A stretch of DNA of 21,974 bases. It comes from an uncultured Muribaculaceae bacterium (GTDB lineage Bacteria > Bacteroidota > Bacteroidia > Bacteroidales > Muribaculaceae). The first letter of the stretch is position 1; the number at the start of each line of letters is the position of its first letter. The DNA is taken from assembly GCA_910578305.1 (NCBI GenBank), contig CAJTQH010000038.1, positions 1-21,974 of the forward strand, in the 5' to 3' direction. Of this stretch, positions 7,043 through 13,219 are shown piece by piece. The notes below the pieces were generated by a model that was not told the origin of the DNA, made no database searches, and saw nothing but the letters and a program-made list of their open reading frames with translations. The translations under genes were made by a program, and so were the position numbers.

Positions 7043-7077
7043 CCGAAAAATTTTTCCATACCCGAAAAATTTTTCGG
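7043..7077. promoter_or_regulatory. Tandem palindromes, likely HxlR operator
   Basis: A perfect 16-bp palindrome CCGAAAAATTTTTCGG spans 7062-7077. A second copy, perfect over its central 12 bp but degenerate at its right edge, spans 7043-7058. The copies share TACC/GAAAAATTTTTC and are offset by 19 bp, close to two helical turns. The right copy ends 3 bp before the -33 TTG of the downstream promoter. A dimeric winged-helix regulator is the obvious candidate to bind here. Confidence 0.7.
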
Positions 7078-7080
7078 TAC

Positions 7081-7111
7081 TTGTTTTAGCGTGATTGCAG
7101 TTGTAACTTTG
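7081..7111 (+). promoter_or_regulatory. Promoter of the NTF2-like gene pair
   Basis: TTG (7081-7083), a 20-bp spacer and TAACTTTG (7104-7111) are an exact match to the Bacteroidetes promoter pattern, 33 bp before the ATG at 7145. It directly follows the operator-like palindromes. Confidence 0.85.
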
Positions 7112-7144
7112 CATCGTAATAAATAACCTAAAACTCAGAATAAT

Positions 7145-7528
7145 ATGAGAGACAACCTCCAAGAATACGCCGCAGTCGAGGAAGCCGCAATGATGTTTGT
7201 GAAAAGTGTTGCTGAAGGCGACAGCAGATACGCAAAGGAATTGTTTACAACCGATGCCGTTCTGTTCGGCATACTCGACGGAGAGCTTGAGCATGGCTCT
7301 ATCAACCAGTTCTACCACAATGTTGACACCGTAGGCGCAGGCGATAACTTCAAAGCCCGTGTTGACGTACTCGCAGTAGAAGAAACTGTAGCCGTTGTAC
7401 GAGTACTTGAAGAGGGCTGGGGCGGACGCATTGACTTCACCGATTTCCTGCTCATGCTTAAACTCGACGGCAAATGGAAATGCGTTGCCAAGGCTTACAA
7501 TCAGAACTCGGACACGATCAAGAAATGA
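7145..7528 (+). CDS. NTF2-like / SnoaL-fold protein (putative lumazine-binding family)
   Basis: The 127-residue protein has no signal peptide and should be cytosolic. It has the NTF2-like cone fold pattern: helix EYAAVEEAAMMFVKSVAEGD (8-27), then LFTTDAVLFG, a central SINQFYHNVD, and strands ending in DFTDFLLMLKLDGKWKCVAKAYN. This matches the Bacteroidota group often annotated as putative lumazine-binding or DUF4440-like, whose function is undefined. NTF2-fold proteins may bind small molecules or act as enzymes, and no catalytic residue can be assigned. Its stop overlaps the start of the next gene (ATGA). The downstream protein is a recognisable paralogue, sharing the GDS, F-T/S-x-x-A and DGKWK/DGNDWK stretches. 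It is probably controlled by the divergent HxlR regulator. Confidence 0.78.
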   Translation: MRDNLQEYAAVEEAAMMFVKSVAEGDSRYAKELFTTDAVLFGILDGELEHGSINQFYHNVDTVGAGDNFKARVDVLAVEETVAVVRVLEEGWGGRIDFTDFLLMLKLDGKWKCVAKAYNQNSDTIKK

Positions 7529-8016
7529 AAAGTATATTATTCACACTCTCAGCCGCTATGATGCTTCTGACGATATCGTGCGGCGAGAACAAAAACTGCG
7601 ATGGAACCATGACCAAGACTGAAAGCAAATGTGAGAACGTGTGCGACAGCTCCATGTGCTGCAATGCCACCGCCGAAGAAATAGCCGGCATCCGCAAGGC
7701 TCTTGACCTCTACTGTGAGGCTTCTGTAAAGGGCGACAGCAAGATAGCCGAACCAGCGTTTTCACCGACTGCCACCATGTCGTATGCCGAGGATGGCAAA
7801 CTCGTGTCGGTACCCATCAAAGCACTGTTTGACTATTACGACCAGACCGGCCCTCAGCCGGCATCATACGAGATAACATCGTGCAACGTGGCAACCGATG
7901 CCGCCATCGTAAGCATCGACTCCAAATTCGGAGAGATCCGGTTTGCCGATATGTTCACTCTCGTGAAAGACGGCAATGACTGGAAAATTATCAGCAAAAT
8001 CTATCACGTAAAATAA
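7525..8016 (+). CDS. Cysteine-rich lipoprotein with an NTF2-like domain
   Basis: The 163-residue product starts with a lipoprotein signal (MKSILFTLSAAMMLLTISC, lipidated C19). After the anchor comes a linker with C25, C36, C40, C45 and C46, before an NTF2-like domain (about 50-160). The domain is a clear paralogue of the preceding cytosolic protein: VKGDS, FSPTATM, IRFADMFTLVKDGNDWKII. No acidic run follows C19 (it is GENKN), so it is likely to stay facing the periplasm. The cysteines could bind a metal or form disulfides. The ATG at 7525 overlaps the previous stop; an earlier in-frame ATG at 7474 would add residues inside the other gene and destroy the signal peptide. The role is unknown. 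Confidence 0.78.
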   Translation: MKSILFTLSAAMMLLTISCGENKNCDGTMTKTESKCENVCDSSMCCNATAEEIAGIRKALDLYCEASVKGDSKIAEPAFSPTATMSYAEDGKLVSVPIKALFDYYDQTGPQPASYEITSCNVATDAAIVSIDSKFGEIRFADMFTLVKDGNDWKIISKIYHVK

Positions 8017-8068
8017 AATTGTCGTCAATAGACACCATCCGTAATACGGATGATTTAATGCAACTTGC

Positions 8069-8100
8069 AAGAGCGTACCGGTCAGTGCGCTCTTTTTCTT
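8069..8100 (+). terminator. Rho-independent terminator of the NTF2-like pair
   Basis: Stem AGAGCG (8070-8075) / CGCTCT (8088-8093) with a 12-nt loop, followed by TTTTCTT. It lies 53 bp after the lipoprotein stop, on the correct strand. A smaller hairpin (CATCCGTAATACGGATG) occurs just upstream. Confidence 0.7.
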
Positions 8101-8128
8101 CCCGAACGATCAAGAAGGCAACTGACCA

Positions 8129-8611
8129 CTATTTTAATGAATGTATGTAGGCATCGGCTTCGGCCCTTGACTTAAACCAAAAGATTTCGCCCTCGAAGGA
8201 TTCAAGTAATCTGAGGATCATAGGAGTCTGATGGGCGGGGAAATCAAGGATAGACTGAAGGAATTCCTCATCAAGTTCACGGTCAATCCACGGCATATCT
8301 TCACGAGGCTTTCCAAGCCGGTTTCGGACGCCGGAAAGGCATTGATCGAGCGGTATGTCGAAGAATATGGTGTCGCAGTACTGCATACGCCACGACATGG
8401 TGCGAAGATAATTGCCGTCAATTATCCATTTGTCGGCTTGCAGTATCTTTTCAAGGCTTTTGTCAAATTCGTCGGCGCTTACATTGGTACGATCCGGCCT
8501 ATGCCATATCAGATCAAGATAGTAAACGGGCAGCCCTGTGGTTGCCGATAGTTTACGACTAAATGTGCTCTTCCCCGCCCCGGGGCATCCGATTACCAGT
8601 ACACGTTTCAT
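8129..8611 (-). CDS. P-loop NTPase, adenylate-kinase-like (topology modulation protein family)
   Basis: The 160-residue protein opens with a strand and Walker A loop, VLVIGCPGAGKSTFSRKL (GxxGxGKST, about 8-16). It continues with YYLDLIWHRPD, WIIDGNYLRT, IFFDIPLDQCL and the C-terminal FWFKSRAEADAYI. This is the pattern of small kinase-like proteins often called DNA topology modulation protein (FlaR) or AAA family ATPase. The real substrate is unknown, and the historical topology name should not be taken as function. It begins with ATGA overlap at the stop of the membrane gene, so translation should be coupled. No obvious terminator follows before the end of the NTF2-pair terminator region. Confidence 0.8.
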   Translation of the reverse strand: MKRVLVIGCPGAGKSTFSRKLSATTGLPVYYLDLIWHRPDRTNVSADEFDKSLEKILQADKWIIDGNYLRTMSWRMQYCDTIFFDIPLDQCLSGVRNRLGKPREDMPWIDRELDEEFLQSILDFPAHQTPMILRLLESFEGEIFWFKSRAEADAYIHSLK

Positions 8612-9009
8612 AGACTGGCCATTGATGTATTGTGCAGATAGCCGATATACAGGCCCATAAAGAAAACCAATACCGACACAACAGGATATAATACCGCAAA
8701 ACGTCGATACTCAGGTTTATCATAGACATCATGCGCCTGGACTATTGCATTATATCGTTTCTTTCTTAGAAACATCCACCAGAGGATAGCGAATCCAAGA
8801 ATGGCCGCAATATAAAAGATCATTTTCATATCATATTTCCGCATCGGAATAAGCCCTACGGCATCAGATGATATCATTATAAAACCAATTATACAAAAAA
8901 ATGGACACAAGATGCAGAACACAGCCAACAATGGCACAAAGAAATCATCCTTTTCCCTGCGCATCTGCCACCAATAGTATTGATAAAACAATGCCTTTAA
9001 AACTTTCAT
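8608..9009 (-). CDS. Small three-segment membrane protein, unknown function
   Basis: The 133-residue product is not recognised as a named family. Three hydrophobic stretches are visible: FFVPLLAVFCILCPFFCIIG (about 23-42), MIFYIAAILGFAILWWMFL (63-81) and FAVLYPVVSVLVFFMGLYIGYL (104-125). A basic, aromatic loop (RKKRYNAIVQAHDVYDKPEYRR) lies between the second and third segments. The start ATG at 9009 follows a short AT-rich leader. The stop overlaps the start of the P-loop gene, so the two form one unit. Membrane location is well supported, function is not. Confidence 0.7.
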   Translation of the reverse strand: MKVLKALFYQYYWWQMRREKDDFFVPLLAVFCILCPFFCIIGFIMISSDAVGLIPMRKYDMKMIFYIAAILGFAILWWMFLRKKRYNAIVQAHDVYDKPEYRRFAVLYPVVSVLVFFMGLYIGYLHNTSMASL

Positions 9010-9140
9010 GTGTCTGCAATATATGATTTACCGAACCGGCCTATACATAGACTGCCATTTTAGCGCATCCATTACTCCGACAAATGTCCAACCTGCCACA
9101 AAATCGGACTAATTGCAAGATCAATCATTTCCGAGTGATG

Positions 9141-9170
9141 CAAATATAGACATAAAATATGCAACAAAAA
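9141..9170 (-). promoter_or_regulatory. Candidate promoter of the membrane protein/P-loop operon
   Basis: TATATTTG (9141-9148, minus strand) matches TAnnTTTG. The expected -33 position falls in the T-rich tail of the tRNA-Ala terminator, where TTG occurs but with a shorter spacing (16 bp). It would give a leader of about 125 nt before 9009. Confidence 0.4.
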
Positions 9171-9205
9171 AAAGCGAACTCAGATTTTGCTCTGAATTCG
9201 CTTTT
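9166..9205 (-). terminator. Rho-independent terminator of tRNA-Ala
   Basis: A 15-bp stem (9170-9184 with 9191-9205, one mismatch) with a 6-nt loop, followed on the minus strand by TTTT and a G. It starts 3 bp after the tRNA 3' end. Confidence 0.85.
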
Positions 9206-9207
9206 AG

Positions 9208-9281
9208 TGGAGTATAGCGGACTCGAACCGCTCACCTCGACACTGCCAGTGTCGCGCTCTAGCCAGATGAGCTAATACCCC
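9208..9281 (-). tRNA. tRNA-Ala (anticodon GGC)
   Basis: The reverse complement folds into a cloverleaf of 74 nt. The acceptor stem GGGGTAT pairs with ATACTCC (one wobble), with discriminator A. The D-arm holds AGCTCATCTGGCTAGAGC. The anticodon stem CGACA/TGTCG encloses CTGGCAG, giving anticodon GGC at 9245-9247, which reads GCC/GCT alanine codons. The T-arm carries GTTCGAG. CCA is not encoded. It is an isolated gene with its own promoter and terminator. Confidence 0.94.
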
Positions 9282-9299
9282 ATTGCTATTTTTGCATTG

Positions 9300-9330
9300 C
9301 AAAGGTAAAGCTATTTTTTTATTCGGACAA
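9300..9330 (-). promoter_or_regulatory. Promoter of tRNA-Ala
   Basis: Minus-strand TTG (9328-9330), a 20-bp spacer and TACCTTTG (9300-9307). It lies 18 bp from the mature tRNA 5' end and shares a near-identical spacer with the tRNA-Lys promoter. Confidence 0.85.
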
Positions 9331-9525
9331 ATTTTTTGTATCTAATTTTATGGGCAGGAATGTTTTTTACCGTTTTTGAACCTTGAATGCCACGCGAATC
9401 CGTCGTAAGGGTCTTCGAAGCAACCCGTTTTCCATTGTTATTTCATATATCTTCATTGAATCTGATTTCTTTATGATTGATGGGGTAAATTACAGATCCT
9501 GTGGCTATAAAAAACACAATGATCT

Positions 9526-11085
9526 TCAACTGAAGGGGGTGGAGCCGCCCCAGGAGGCGCGGTCGAGATTGCGGTAGGAGACGGCTTCGCGCATGTGGTG
9601 GGGCTGTATGTCGGGCGACGCCTCGAGGTCGGCGATGGTGCGGGCTACTTTGAGTATGCGGTCGTAGGCTCGGGCCGACATGTCGAAGCGCATCATGGTG
9701 TCGCGCAGTATGGCCATGCACGGCTGATCGAGCGCGGCGTGCCGGGCAAGCAGGCGTGTGTTCATCTGGGCATTGCAGTGCACTCCCGGCTCGGAGGCGA
9801 AACGGGATGCCTGTATGGCGCGTGCGGCCACAACGCGGCTGCGTATGTCGTGGCTCGACTCGCCTGTGGACTGAGAGGCGATGTCATCGAACGGCACAGG
9901 GAGTATCTCTACCTGTATGTCAATGCGGTCGAGGAGCGGCCCTGAAATGCGGTTGAGGTATTTACGCACTGCCCCTGGCGGACACTGACAGGCTTTGGTA
10001 GGGTGATTGTAGTAGCCGCAGGGACATGGGTTCATCGAGGCCACGAGCATGAATCCTGCGGGATAGTCGGTGGAATACTTGGCGCGTGCGATGGATATGT
10101 GACGGTCTTCGAGCGGCTGACGCATGACTTCGAGTACCGAGCGGGAAAACTCCGGAAATTCGTCGAGGAACAGAATACCGTTGTGAGCAAGCGATATCTC
10201 TCCAGGCATGGGAGTGGAGCCTCCGCCGACAAGTGCCACAGGCGAGATGGTGTGATGCGGCGATCGGAACGGCCGCGCTGTCATGAGCCTCGATCCGCGC
10301 GGCAACTTTCCGGCCACAGAATGTATCTTGGTTGTCTCAAGGGCTTCGGAGAGCGTGAGTGGCGGCAGTATGGAGGGCAGCCGCTTGGCCATCATGGACT
10401 TGCCTGATCCGGGAGGGCCTACGAGAAGTATATTATGTCCGCCTGCACATGCCACCTCGAACGCACGTTTGACATTTTCCTGTCCTTTCACTTCGGAGAA
10501 ATCAAAATCAAAGTTACAGGCCTGAGCGGCAAACTCGGCGCGAGTATCGACTTCGACAGGTTCCAGTTCGGCCGCTCCCGACAGAAAGTCGACTACATGC
10601 CGGAGCGTTTCGACTCCGTAGACTTTCAACCGATTGACTACAGCAGCTTCGGTGGCATTGGCCTTAGGCACTATCATGCCTTCAAAGCCAAGACTGCGTG
10701 CGAGAATGGACATGGGCAATGCTCCTTTGATAGGAAGCACGGAGCCGTCGAGCGAAAGCTCTCCCATGATCATGTAGCGCGACAATCTCGACGGATCGAG
10801 TTTGCCCGATGCAGCGAGGATACCTATGGCAATGGGCAGATCATAGGCGGCGCCTTCCTTACGCACATCGGCCGGAGAGAGGTTGACTACTATGTGACGT
10901 CTTGGGAAATCAATGTGCGACTGCGTAAGGGCCGACAGCACGCGCTGGTAGCTCTCCTTGACCGCTGCGTCGGGAAGTCCTACCATGTGAAAAGCGATGC
11001 CGTTGGTAGCGGCCACCTCGATAGTGATACGGATGGCATCGATACCCTGTACGGCAGCGCCGGATATTTTAACGAGGGTGTTCAT
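9526..11085 (-). CDS. ComM/YifB-family AAA+ ATPase (Mg-chelatase-like)
   Basis: This family (ComM in Vibrio and Haemophilus) is a hexameric helicase promoting branch migration in natural transformation and recombination; many bacteria keep it without known competence. The 519-residue protein has the N-terminal ChlI-like domain (1-170: NLSPADVRKEGAAYDLPIAIG). The AAA+ core has Walker A GPPGSGKS (223-230) and Walker B ILFLDEF (304-310). A cysteine cluster in NPCPCG...ACQCPP (C354, C356, C366, C368) is a hallmark of the family. The C-terminal lid (about 410-519) follows. The ATG at 11085 is used because family homology begins there; the frame is open 216 bp further upstream but inside the neighbouring lipoprotein gene. 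That gene's stop overlaps this start (ATGA). Confidence 0.93.
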   Translation of the reverse strand: MNTLVKISGAAVQGIDAIRITIEVAATNGIAFHMVGLPDAAVKESYQRVLSALTQSHIDFPRRHIVVNLSPADVRKEGAAYDLPIAIGILAASGKLDPSRLSRYMIMGELSLDGSVLPIKGALPMSILARSLGFEGMIVPKANATEAAVVNRLKVYGVETLRHVVDFLSGAAELEPVEVDTRAEFAAQACNFDFDFSEVKGQENVKRAFEVACAGGHNILLVGPPGSGKSMMAKRLPSILPPLTLSEALETTKIHSVAGKLPRGSRLMTARPFRSPHHTISPVALVGGGSTPMPGEISLAHNGILFLDEFPEFSRSVLEVMRQPLEDRHISIARAKYSTDYPAGFMLVASMNPCPCGYYNHPTKACQCPPGAVRKYLNRISGPLLDRIDIQVEILPVPFDDIASQSTGESSHDIRSRVVAARAIQASRFASEPGVHCNAQMNTRLLARHAALDQPCMAILRDTMMRFDMSARAYDRILKVARTIADLEASPDIQPHHMREAVSYRNLDRASWGGSTPFS

Positions 11086-12098
11086 CGGAGATGTCGTATG
11101 ATGGCAGATTCGGCATTGGCGACCGATGTGCCGCGATAGATCTGCGAGCGCGTGGAATCGGCTACAATAAAATATGGTATGCGCGGCACTGACAGGCTGA
11201 CGACTTCGGGCGAGGCCACCGATGCCGGCAACCATGTGCGGCTCCAAGCCACGGTGTCGGAGCCGATGCTGTGTCTCCATGACGCAGAGTCGGGAGCACA
11301 CGAGATCTCCACAGCCATAAGCCGTTTGGGATACCGCTCCATGAGCGAGCGCAGACGCATTGCTACAGAGTCGCGTCCGGCAGGGCTATCGGACAGGAAA
11401 CAAAGGAGCGTGGCCGAACGGCGTATCGGATTAACGGTAATGGTGGAGTCTGACTCGTCATAGAGTGTGATCACAGGCATTTCCGCAGTAGCTCCTGCCG
11501 ACAATTGTGCCGACAGCACGGTATTGAATCCCTGCACCACTTCCACTGGACGCGCCTTGATGTCTATAATGGAGAAGAGCGAGTCGGCCTGCGATTCATA
11601 GCCTTCGCTCTGAAAATAACATGTAAGCAAAGCGGTGGAAGCTATCTTTCCCGGATTTTTGGTTACGAAAGCTGCCACGGCATCGTTTATAGCAGCGGCA
11701 TCGGCACGGCGAAGGGCGTCGGCATTGTCGGCAATCCACTGCCCAATCTGTCCCGAGGCCTCATTGGCATCTGTGTATCGGATAGAGAGAGGATCATCAA
11801 TGCCGGTGGTAAATGCGATCTTGTCGCCGTCCTGCGCCACAAGCATGGCGATGGGCGAACCGTCGGACATGGTGACGATGACAAGAGTAGGCACTGCGGA
11901 CTCGCCACGCACAACCGCCTTGCCGTCGACAGCAGCCACGAACTCACGCTTCAGACCTCCGGCTGCATAATATGTGGCTATTACCGCCTGCGATCCGGCA
12001 CCCTCTATGGTGCACTCGATGATAAAAAACTTGTCTTTCCCGCAAGCCACAGCCAGCAGGGACACGACAGATATTAGAATTGTACGTAATAGCTTCAT
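11082..12098 (-). CDS. DUF4369 lipoprotein with a degenerate thioredoxin-like domain
   Basis: The 338-residue product has a lipoprotein signal (LLAVAC, lipidated C19, no acidic residues next to it). Residues about 24-115 look like DUF4369, a beta domain found in front of TlpA/ResA-type thioredoxins in Bacteroidota. A helical linker (115-205) is followed by a thioredoxin-like domain (about 215-338). The place where TlpA proteins have WCxxC reads CFLSDSPAGRDS (233-244), so CXXC is lost. The cis-proline loop VPRIPYFIV (304-312) remains. It therefore probably binds or senses rather than performs thiol-disulfide exchange. The ATG at 12098 fits the signal peptide and the promoter. The stop overlaps the ComM-like start, so the two are co-translated. 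Confidence 0.72.
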   Translation of the reverse strand: MKLLRTILISVVSLLAVACGKDKFFIIECTIEGAGSQAVIATYYAAGGLKREFVAAVDGKAVVRGESAVPTLVIVTMSDGSPIAMLVAQDGDKIAFTTGIDDPLSIRYTDANEASGQIGQWIADNADALRRADAAAINDAVAAFVTKNPGKIASTALLTCYFQSEGYESQADSLFSIIDIKARPVEVVQGFNTVLSAQLSAGATAEMPVITLYDESDSTITVNPIRRSATLLCFLSDSPAGRDSVAMRLRSLMERYPKRLMAVEISCAPDSASWRHSIGSDTVAWSRTWLPASVASPEVVSLSVPRIPYFIVADSTRSQIYRGTSVANAESAIIRHLR

Positions 12099-12119
12099 TG
12101 GGATTATACTGGTTTGCCA

Positions 12120-12150
12120 CAAAGTTAGCATTAAGCAGCCACTTAAACAA
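12120..12150 (-). promoter_or_regulatory. Promoter of the DUF4369-comM operon
   Basis: Minus-strand TTG (12148-12150), a 20-bp spacer and TAACTTTG (12120-12127) match the consensus exactly. The start would be about 15 nt before the ATG at 12098, which rules out the longer upstream reading frame (to 12248). Confidence 0.85.
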
Positions 12151-12215
12151 AAAAAGCATAGAGCAGAGCTAAAAAAAACAGAGCCTCCGATAAGCGTATT
12201 TTCAGAGTGAGTGTG

Positions 12216-12223
12216 TATCTTTG
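12216..12223 (+). promoter_or_regulatory. -7 element of the phospholipase gene
   Basis: TATCTTTG matches TAnnTTTG and ends 4 bp before the GTG start at 12228. No TTG is seen 19-21 bp upstream. With a normal start distance, the mRNA would begin at or next to the start codon. Confidence 0.55.
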
Positions 12224-12227
12224 CCAT

Positions 12228-13070
12228 GTGAAACGTTTGATTGTACATATATTGCTTATAGCCTGGCTGCTGATACCGGTGGCTTTACGTGCGCAGATAG
12301 TGAAGGTGGACAGTATGGTAATCGATACCGACAGCCTGCGTCGCGATTTAGATAATCAGCCATATTTCGGTCTGTACAAAGACAATTATTTCACCTTCGG
12401 CATACCGGTGGGCAAGACTCCCGACAGCCATAACTCAAATGTGAAGTTTCAGGTGTCGATATCGCAGCGTCTTACTCGCAGCACATTGCCGTGGAACACG
12501 TATCTCTTTTTGTTTTATACGCAGAAAGTGTTCTGGAACGTGCTCGAGGATTCGATGCCCATGACCGATCTCAACTTCAATCCCGGCATAGGCCTGGTAA
12601 AGCCTCTGTTTGTAAAAAATCGCTTTATAGGCAAGCTGATGCTTCTGCTGGAGCATGAGAGCAACGGGCGCGACGGAGTGAAGTCACGCTCGTGGAACAA
12701 GGTGAGCCTCGGCGGCAACATAATGATAGATCCCAACTTCATAGTCCACGGAAAATTCTGGATACCGATAGTGGACGGAGTGGAAAACAAGGATATTCTT
12801 GATTATTGCGGCATCTACCAGGTGGGCACATCTTTTTTTTCGCCCGACCGTAGATTCGGAGCATCGATAACACTAATCAAGCGCAAGGGGTGGAAGCTCA
12901 ACTACAATACTATAGTGGAGCTTAACTACCGTCTGTTCAAGCGCGACAACCAGTATCTGTTTCTCCAGTACTATAATGGGTACGGCGAAGGGCTTCTCGA
13001 CTATAAGCAGTTTCACTCCATGCTCCGCGTAGGCATTGTGATCAAGCCCCGCATATTCAGTGATTTCTAA
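12228..13070 (+). CDS. Outer-membrane phospholipase A (PldA/OmpLA family)
   Basis: OmpLA is a 12-strand beta-barrel that hydrolyses phospholipids in the outer leaflet, keeping the outer membrane asymmetric. The 280-residue protein has a signal peptide (KRLIVHILLIAWLLIPVALRAQ, cleavage near residue 22), and then alternating barrel strands. The catalytic signature HESNG gives H143 and S145, with N157 in SRSWN, the same order and nearly the same spacing as E. coli OmpLA (H142, S144, N156). It ends in phenylalanine (RIFSDF), which fits outer-membrane insertion. The GTG at 12228 is chosen because the basic signal-peptide N-region needs it. An upstream in-frame GTG at 12207 precedes the -7 box and would not be transcribed. 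It stands alone, divergent from the DUF4369 gene. Confidence 0.88.
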   Translation: MKRLIVHILLIAWLLIPVALRAQIVKVDSMVIDTDSLRRDLDNQPYFGLYKDNYFTFGIPVGKTPDSHNSNVKFQVSISQRLTRSTLPWNTYLFLFYTQKVFWNVLEDSMPMTDLNFNPGIGLVKPLFVKNRFIGKLMLLLEHESNGRDGVKSRSWNKVSLGGNIMIDPNFIVHGKFWIPIVDGVENKDILDYCGIYQVGTSFFSPDRRFGASITLIKRKGWKLNYNTIVELNYRLFKRDNQYLFLQYYNGYGEGLLDYKQFHSMLRVGIVIKPRIFSDF

Positions 13071-13106
13071 CTATCCGTAATATTTTCACCATCCCCTCAA
13101 CACATA

Positions 13107-13147
13107 AAACGAGGCTGCATCGTAAAGCCATACGACGCAGCCTCTTC
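13107..13147. terminator. Terminator between the phospholipase gene and the PUL
   Basis: A 13-bp stem (13111-13123 with 13132-13144, one mismatch). On the minus strand the stem is followed by TTTT, a fit for the end of the PUL transcript 73 bp after its last stop. On the plus strand the tail is TTCC, weaker but usable for the phospholipase gene. Confidence 0.7.
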
Positions 13148-13219
13148 CAATAAATTAACATGTATTTTGCAAAGGTGTTTATATCTATATGTTACATGCT
13201 AATTTTTCACCGTAGAATA

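Noticed and set aside
10435..11139. 234-codon plus-strand reading frame
   Set aside because: Antisense shadow of the ComM-like gene, whose Walker motifs are intact on the other strand.
11505..12077. 190-codon plus-strand reading frame
   Set aside because: Antisense shadow of the DUF4369 lipoprotein gene, which has a consensus promoter and signal peptide.
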